Origin: Chitinophagaceae bacterium
GTDB taxonomy: Bacteria > Bacteroidota > Bacteroidia > Chitinophagales > Chitinophagaceae
NCBI GenBank assembly: GCA_025449645.1
Contig: JANWIY010000027.1
Location: forward strand, 1 to 63,815
Length of the DNA: 63,815 nucleotides
Reading direction: 5' to 3'
The first letter of the stretch is position 1. The number at the start of each line of letters is the position of its first letter. This document shows, in pieces, positions 61,290 to 63,815 of the stretch. The translations under genes and the position numbers were made by a program. The notes below the pieces were generated by a model that saw only the letters and a list, made by a program, of their open reading frames with translations, ran no database searches and was not told the DNA's origin.

Positions 61290-61316
61290 CACATTTCCAC
61301 ATTTTCACATTTTTAT
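61280..61316. repeat. ATGTGGAAATGTG words at the cytochrome c 3' end
   Basis: ATAATGTGCACATTTCCACATTTTCACATTTTTATC is partly self-complementary (GTGCAC centre). It overlaps the cytochrome c gene 3' end, giving its last codons (EIKM) and its TGA stop. Confidence 0.55.
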
Positions 61317-61757
61317 CTCCGCCCTAACCGTTTTAACTTCAGAAGGCTTAATGGCAGAAGCCTTATTTCCGAAACTGCGCCTTACATAAGTGAGTACATT
61401 GGCAATTTCAGTATCCGTCAATTCCGGATGCGGGGGCATCGTGTTCTGAAATTTTTGGGCTTCAATTTCAGCGTGTTGATAATTTCCTTTAATTATACAT
61501 TCGATCAGGTCCCGCTTATTTCCCAAAACGCTCCTGGTTTTGACCAGGGAGGGGTTCTTATTGGATGAGCCGGCTCCGTCTGCCAGGTGACAGGAAATAC
61601 ACAGACCGGAATATACGACCTGCCCGGCCTCAATTGACATTTTCAAAGGAGATTTCTGAGCTATGCAATGATTTGCTTCCTGTGCCGACACTGCTCCAGG
61701 ATTAATAAATGCGGCAGCAAAAAAAAGGATAAGCAGTGTTTTTTGGTTAATGATCAT
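61305..61757 (-). CDS. Periplasmic c-type cytochrome
   Basis: 150 residues. Signal peptide ending GAVSAQ; haem-binding CISCH near residue 55 with SGLCISCHLADGAG; the distal Met is probably in NTMPPHPEL. It overlaps the upstream dehydrogenase gene by 4 nt (ATGA), so it is its likely electron acceptor. Its C-terminus is encoded by the ATGTGAAA word array. Confidence 0.92.
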   Translation of the reverse strand: MIINQKTLLILFFAAAFINPGAVSAQEANHCIAQKSPLKMSIEAGQVVYSGLCISCHLADGAGSSNKNPSLVKTRSVLGNKRDLIECIIKGNYQHAEIEAQKFQNTMPPHPELTDTEIANVLTYVRRSFGNKASAIKPSEVKTVRAEIKM

Positions 61758-63082
61758 TTTGCTTTATAGGTTATTTTCCATATGGTTCCCATGGAATCGT
61801 CTGTTACGTAAATAGAGCCGTCCGGGCCTTCTGCCAATCCGCAGGGACGGTGTACTGTACGGCCTGATGCCACCTGATCCGCTGTTCCGCCAAACCCATT
61901 GGCAAATATTTCCCATTTCCCTGAAGGCTTGCCATTCTTGAAGGGAACAAATGCAAGAAAGAACCCTTCCTGCGGCTCGGGAGCACGGTTCCAGGAACCG
62001 TGAAAAGCCACAAAAGCACCATTCTTATATTTTTCCGGGAACTGGCTTCCTGTGTAAAAGAGCAATCCATCAGGTGCAATGTGGGCAGGAAAAACCACTA
62101 CAGGATTTATCGCATCGTTTCCTCCTGTTTTCTTGCCATCGCCTCCGTATTCGGGAGCAAGGATTTTCTTATTCTGGAACCCGTCGTAATAAATATAGGG
62201 CCAACCCGCATTATCTCCTTTGTGCAATTCATACATACATTCCGCAGGAAGTTCGGCATTTTGCTTCGTTGTATATAATTTTGGAAATATGGACCCCAGC
62301 TGGTCCCTTCCATGCTGCATAACAAACAATGTATTGGTTACGGTATTCCAATCCAGACCCACCACGTTCCTTAAACCGGTGGCATAACGCAAACCATCCT
62401 TGTAGGTCTGGTTGGGTTTATCCGCCTTAAACTGCCAGATGCCTGCTGCAGAATCCAATACGGGACATGGTTTCATTCCCATCGAACCTGTTTGCCTGTC
62501 ATCTACCTGGCAGGAATTGGAAAAGGCACCAATGTTTACATAAATATTGCCATCATTATCCAGGCGGATTGCTTTAGGCTCATGCTCATTTCGGGCAATG
62601 AGACCAGTGACTATTTTTTCAGGGCTTTTTGGATTGCTTACCGTACCATCGCTATTCAATTTATACCTGAATACCTCCTCATCGGAAGAAGCATATAAAT
62701 AACCGTTCTTAACTGCAATTCCGGTTCCGGTAAAATCTCCGAATTCGGCTTGCTGATCGGCTACTCCGTCGCCATTGTTATCTTTCAACTGAACAATTGT
62801 ACCGCCGTTTTTTTTTGAGGCCAGTTTCACATACACATAGCCGCTGGGTGTTACTGCGATATGACGGGCTTTGCCAAGTCCACCTGCAAAAATCGTTGCA
62901 CTAAATCCAGCCGGCATCGTTACGGAAACATCCGGTGACGGAATTTCAGGTTTGGATACGGAGAGGGTATCGGCTGCTGCGGTCGCCGCAGAATCCATGC
63001 TGTTTGTGTCCTTGGGTTTTCCGTTGCATGATGCCGCGATCAGGATGATCATGCAGCAGAGTTTGTTGCTGAACTGTTTCAT
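61754..63082 (-). CDS. PQQ-type sugar (sorbosone/glucose) dehydrogenase-like lipoprotein
   Basis: 442 residues. N-terminal signal with lipobox (IAASC). A six-bladed propeller follows: GFSATIFAGGLGKARHIAVTPSGYVYVKL, LRYATGLRNVVGLDWN, MQHGRDQLG, FVAFHGSWNRAPEPQ and VHRPCGLAEGPDGSIYVTDDSMGTIWKI, as in L-sorbosone/soluble glucose dehydrogenases. It oxidises an unknown sugar in the periplasm and passes electrons to the cytochrome encoded downstream. Both genes stand inside the histidine cluster, between hisC and hisB. Confidence 0.9.
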   Translation of the reverse strand: MKQFSNKLCCMIILIAASCNGKPKDTNSMDSAATAAADTLSVSKPEIPSPDVSVTMPAGFSATIFAGGLGKARHIAVTPSGYVYVKLASKKNGGTIVQLKDNNGDGVADQQAEFGDFTGTGIAVKNGYLYASSDEEVFRYKLNSDGTVSNPKSPEKIVTGLIARNEHEPKAIRLDNDGNIYVNIGAFSNSCQVDDRQTGSMGMKPCPVLDSAAGIWQFKADKPNQTYKDGLRYATGLRNVVGLDWNTVTNTLFVMQHGRDQLGSIFPKLYTTKQNAELPAECMYELHKGDNAGWPYIYYDGFQNKKILAPEYGGDGKKTGGNDAINPVVVFPAHIAPDGLLFYTGSQFPEKYKNGAFVAFHGSWNRAPEPQEGFFLAFVPFKNGKPSGKWEIFANGFGGTADQVASGRTVHRPCGLAEGPDGSIYVTDDSMGTIWKITYKAK

Positions 63083-63127
63083 ATGAACCTGCTTTTAAAT
63101 ATAATTGGTAAAATTATGCAATTAGAA

Positions 63128-63815
63128 TTATTTCAGCGCTCTCAATGCCTGAATAAGCTGCTCATTCTCTTCCTTTCTCCCAACGGTAATCCGCAAACAA
63201 TCGCTGCAAAGCACCGTATTGCTGCGGTCCCGGACCACTATTCCCTGGTCCAATAGAACCTGATAAACCATCGGTGCATGTTCGATTTTAACCAGCAAAA
63301 AATTGGCGTCACTGGGGTATACTTTTTTTACGGCTGGCAATTGCCGGATCTCCGCTTCCAGGAGAGACCGCATGGAGACAATTTCCCGGATCATTTCATT
63401 TACACTGCCGGTTTGCGCAAGGGCCCTGATTACCAGTTCCTGGGCGGCCTGCCCTATATTATAAGGGGGCTTGATCTTGTTCAATGAATGAACTATCAAC
63501 CCGCTTGCAAAAGCCATACCCACCCTAAGGCCGGCAAGTCCCCAGGCCTTACTCAGGGTTTGCAGAACCACCAGGTTCGGATATTCAGTGAGTTCCCTTA
63601 TAAAGCTCTGTTGCCTTGAAAAATTAATATAAGCTTCATCAATGATGACGAGCCCGTCAAAATTATTAATGATCATTTCAACCTGCTGATGAGGAAATGC
63701 ATTTCCTGTGGGGTTATTGGGTGAACAGATCCAGATGATCTTGGTTCGCTCATCCACCAGGGATTCGATGTTCTCCAGGTTGAGTTGAAAATCTTCTGTC
63801 AGCAACGCCTTCCGC
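63128..63815 (-). CDS. hisC: Histidinol-phosphate aminotransferase, 5' part beyond window
   Basis: 229 residues of the C-terminal two-thirds; the frame runs to the window edge. IIWICSPNNPTGN (substrate/PLP Asn), VIIDEAYINFS (PLP-ring Asp/Tyr) and QTLSKAWGLAGLRVG (PLP lysine) are typical of HisC. It performs step 7 of histidine synthesis. Upstream genes (probably hisD, hisG) would lie past the right edge. Confidence 0.95.
   Translation of the reverse strand, partial: RKALLTEDFQLNLENIESLVDERTKIIWICSPNNPTGNAFPHQQVEMIINNFDGLVIIDEAYINFSRQQSFIRELTEYPNLVVLQTLSKAWGLAGLRVGMAFASGLIVHSLNKIKPPYNIGQAAQELVIRALAQTGSVNEMIREIVSMRSLLEAEIRQLPAVKKVYPSDANFLLVKIEHAPMVYQVLLDQGIVVRDRSNTVLCSDCLRITVGRKEENEQLIQALRALK

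Noticed and set aside
1-63815. Mobile elements, phage genes or restriction/defence systems
   Set aside because: No transposase, integrase, recombinase, phage structural gene or defence gene is recognisable; base composition looks even along the window.

Overview
The window reads as chromosomal DNA of a Bacteroidota bacterium, most likely of the Chitinophagaceae or a close relative. The reasons are: starts mostly without Shine-Dalgarno sequences, repeated TAnnTTTG promoter boxes just upstream of genes, a type IX secretion sorting domain, a carboxypeptidase-like-domain TonB receptor, a zinc-free L36, a bifunctional HisB and a eukaryote-like NADP isocitrate dehydrogenase. I see no rRNA, tRNA, CRISPR array, phage or insertion sequence.

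Layout. 1-12.5 kb: a cut YXWGXW-type secreted protein, a GMC oxidoreductase with its small subunit, a subtilase, an MFS exporter, a DUF4197 protein, an FKBP isomerase, a short GT35 glucan phosphorylase-like protein, a lipoprotein and an Nramp-USP fusion. 12.5-24.5 kb: a Crp-type regulator, icd, a frameshifted small lipoprotein gene, an ECF sigma factor followed by a membrane protein that joins an anti-sigma-like N-terminus to a trypsin domain, a nucleotidyltransferase, a D-cysteine desulfhydrase-like enzyme, lipB, rluD and an FtsX/MacB permease. 24.5-38 kb: GH127, def, ruvX, ubiA, a SPOUT methylase, mutS, an acyltransferase-like membrane protein, a T9SS cargo protein, a candidate small RNA, a cysteine desulfurase, glmM and carA. 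38-42.2 kb: infA-rpmJ-rpsM-rpsK-rpsD-rpoA-rplQ with its own promoter and terminator. 42-49 kb: small conserved proteins, a TPR lipoprotein, rpe, a TonB receptor, a two-gene micro-operon and pdxJ. 49-63.8 kb: one long minus-strand histidine/tryptophan cluster, hisC-(sugar dehydrogenase-cytochrome c)-hisB-trpL-trpEGDCFBA-hisHAF-hisIE-tlpA-like.

The strongest observations are these. (1) A trp attenuator sits between hisB and trpE: a 20-codon leader peptide with three consecutive Trp codons, an antiterminator arm and an intrinsic terminator. Because hisH-A-F-IE lie downstream in the same run, tryptophan could also gate part of histidine synthesis. (2) About a dozen intergenic arrays of short words (ATGTGAAA, GAAAATTT, AAAGTAAAA, GTTGATGG, ATAATTCATAACCC, AACGCTTAACG) lie against gene 3' ends, are often palindromic, and supply the stop codons of several genes. 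(3) A group of housekeeping genes has a TAnnTTTG box 3-7 nt before the start codon, which predicts leaderless mRNAs. (4) Several genes depart from the expected form: hisH needs a CTG start, rplQ has an in-frame stop before a conserved-looking tail, and a small lipoprotein gene is frameshifted.
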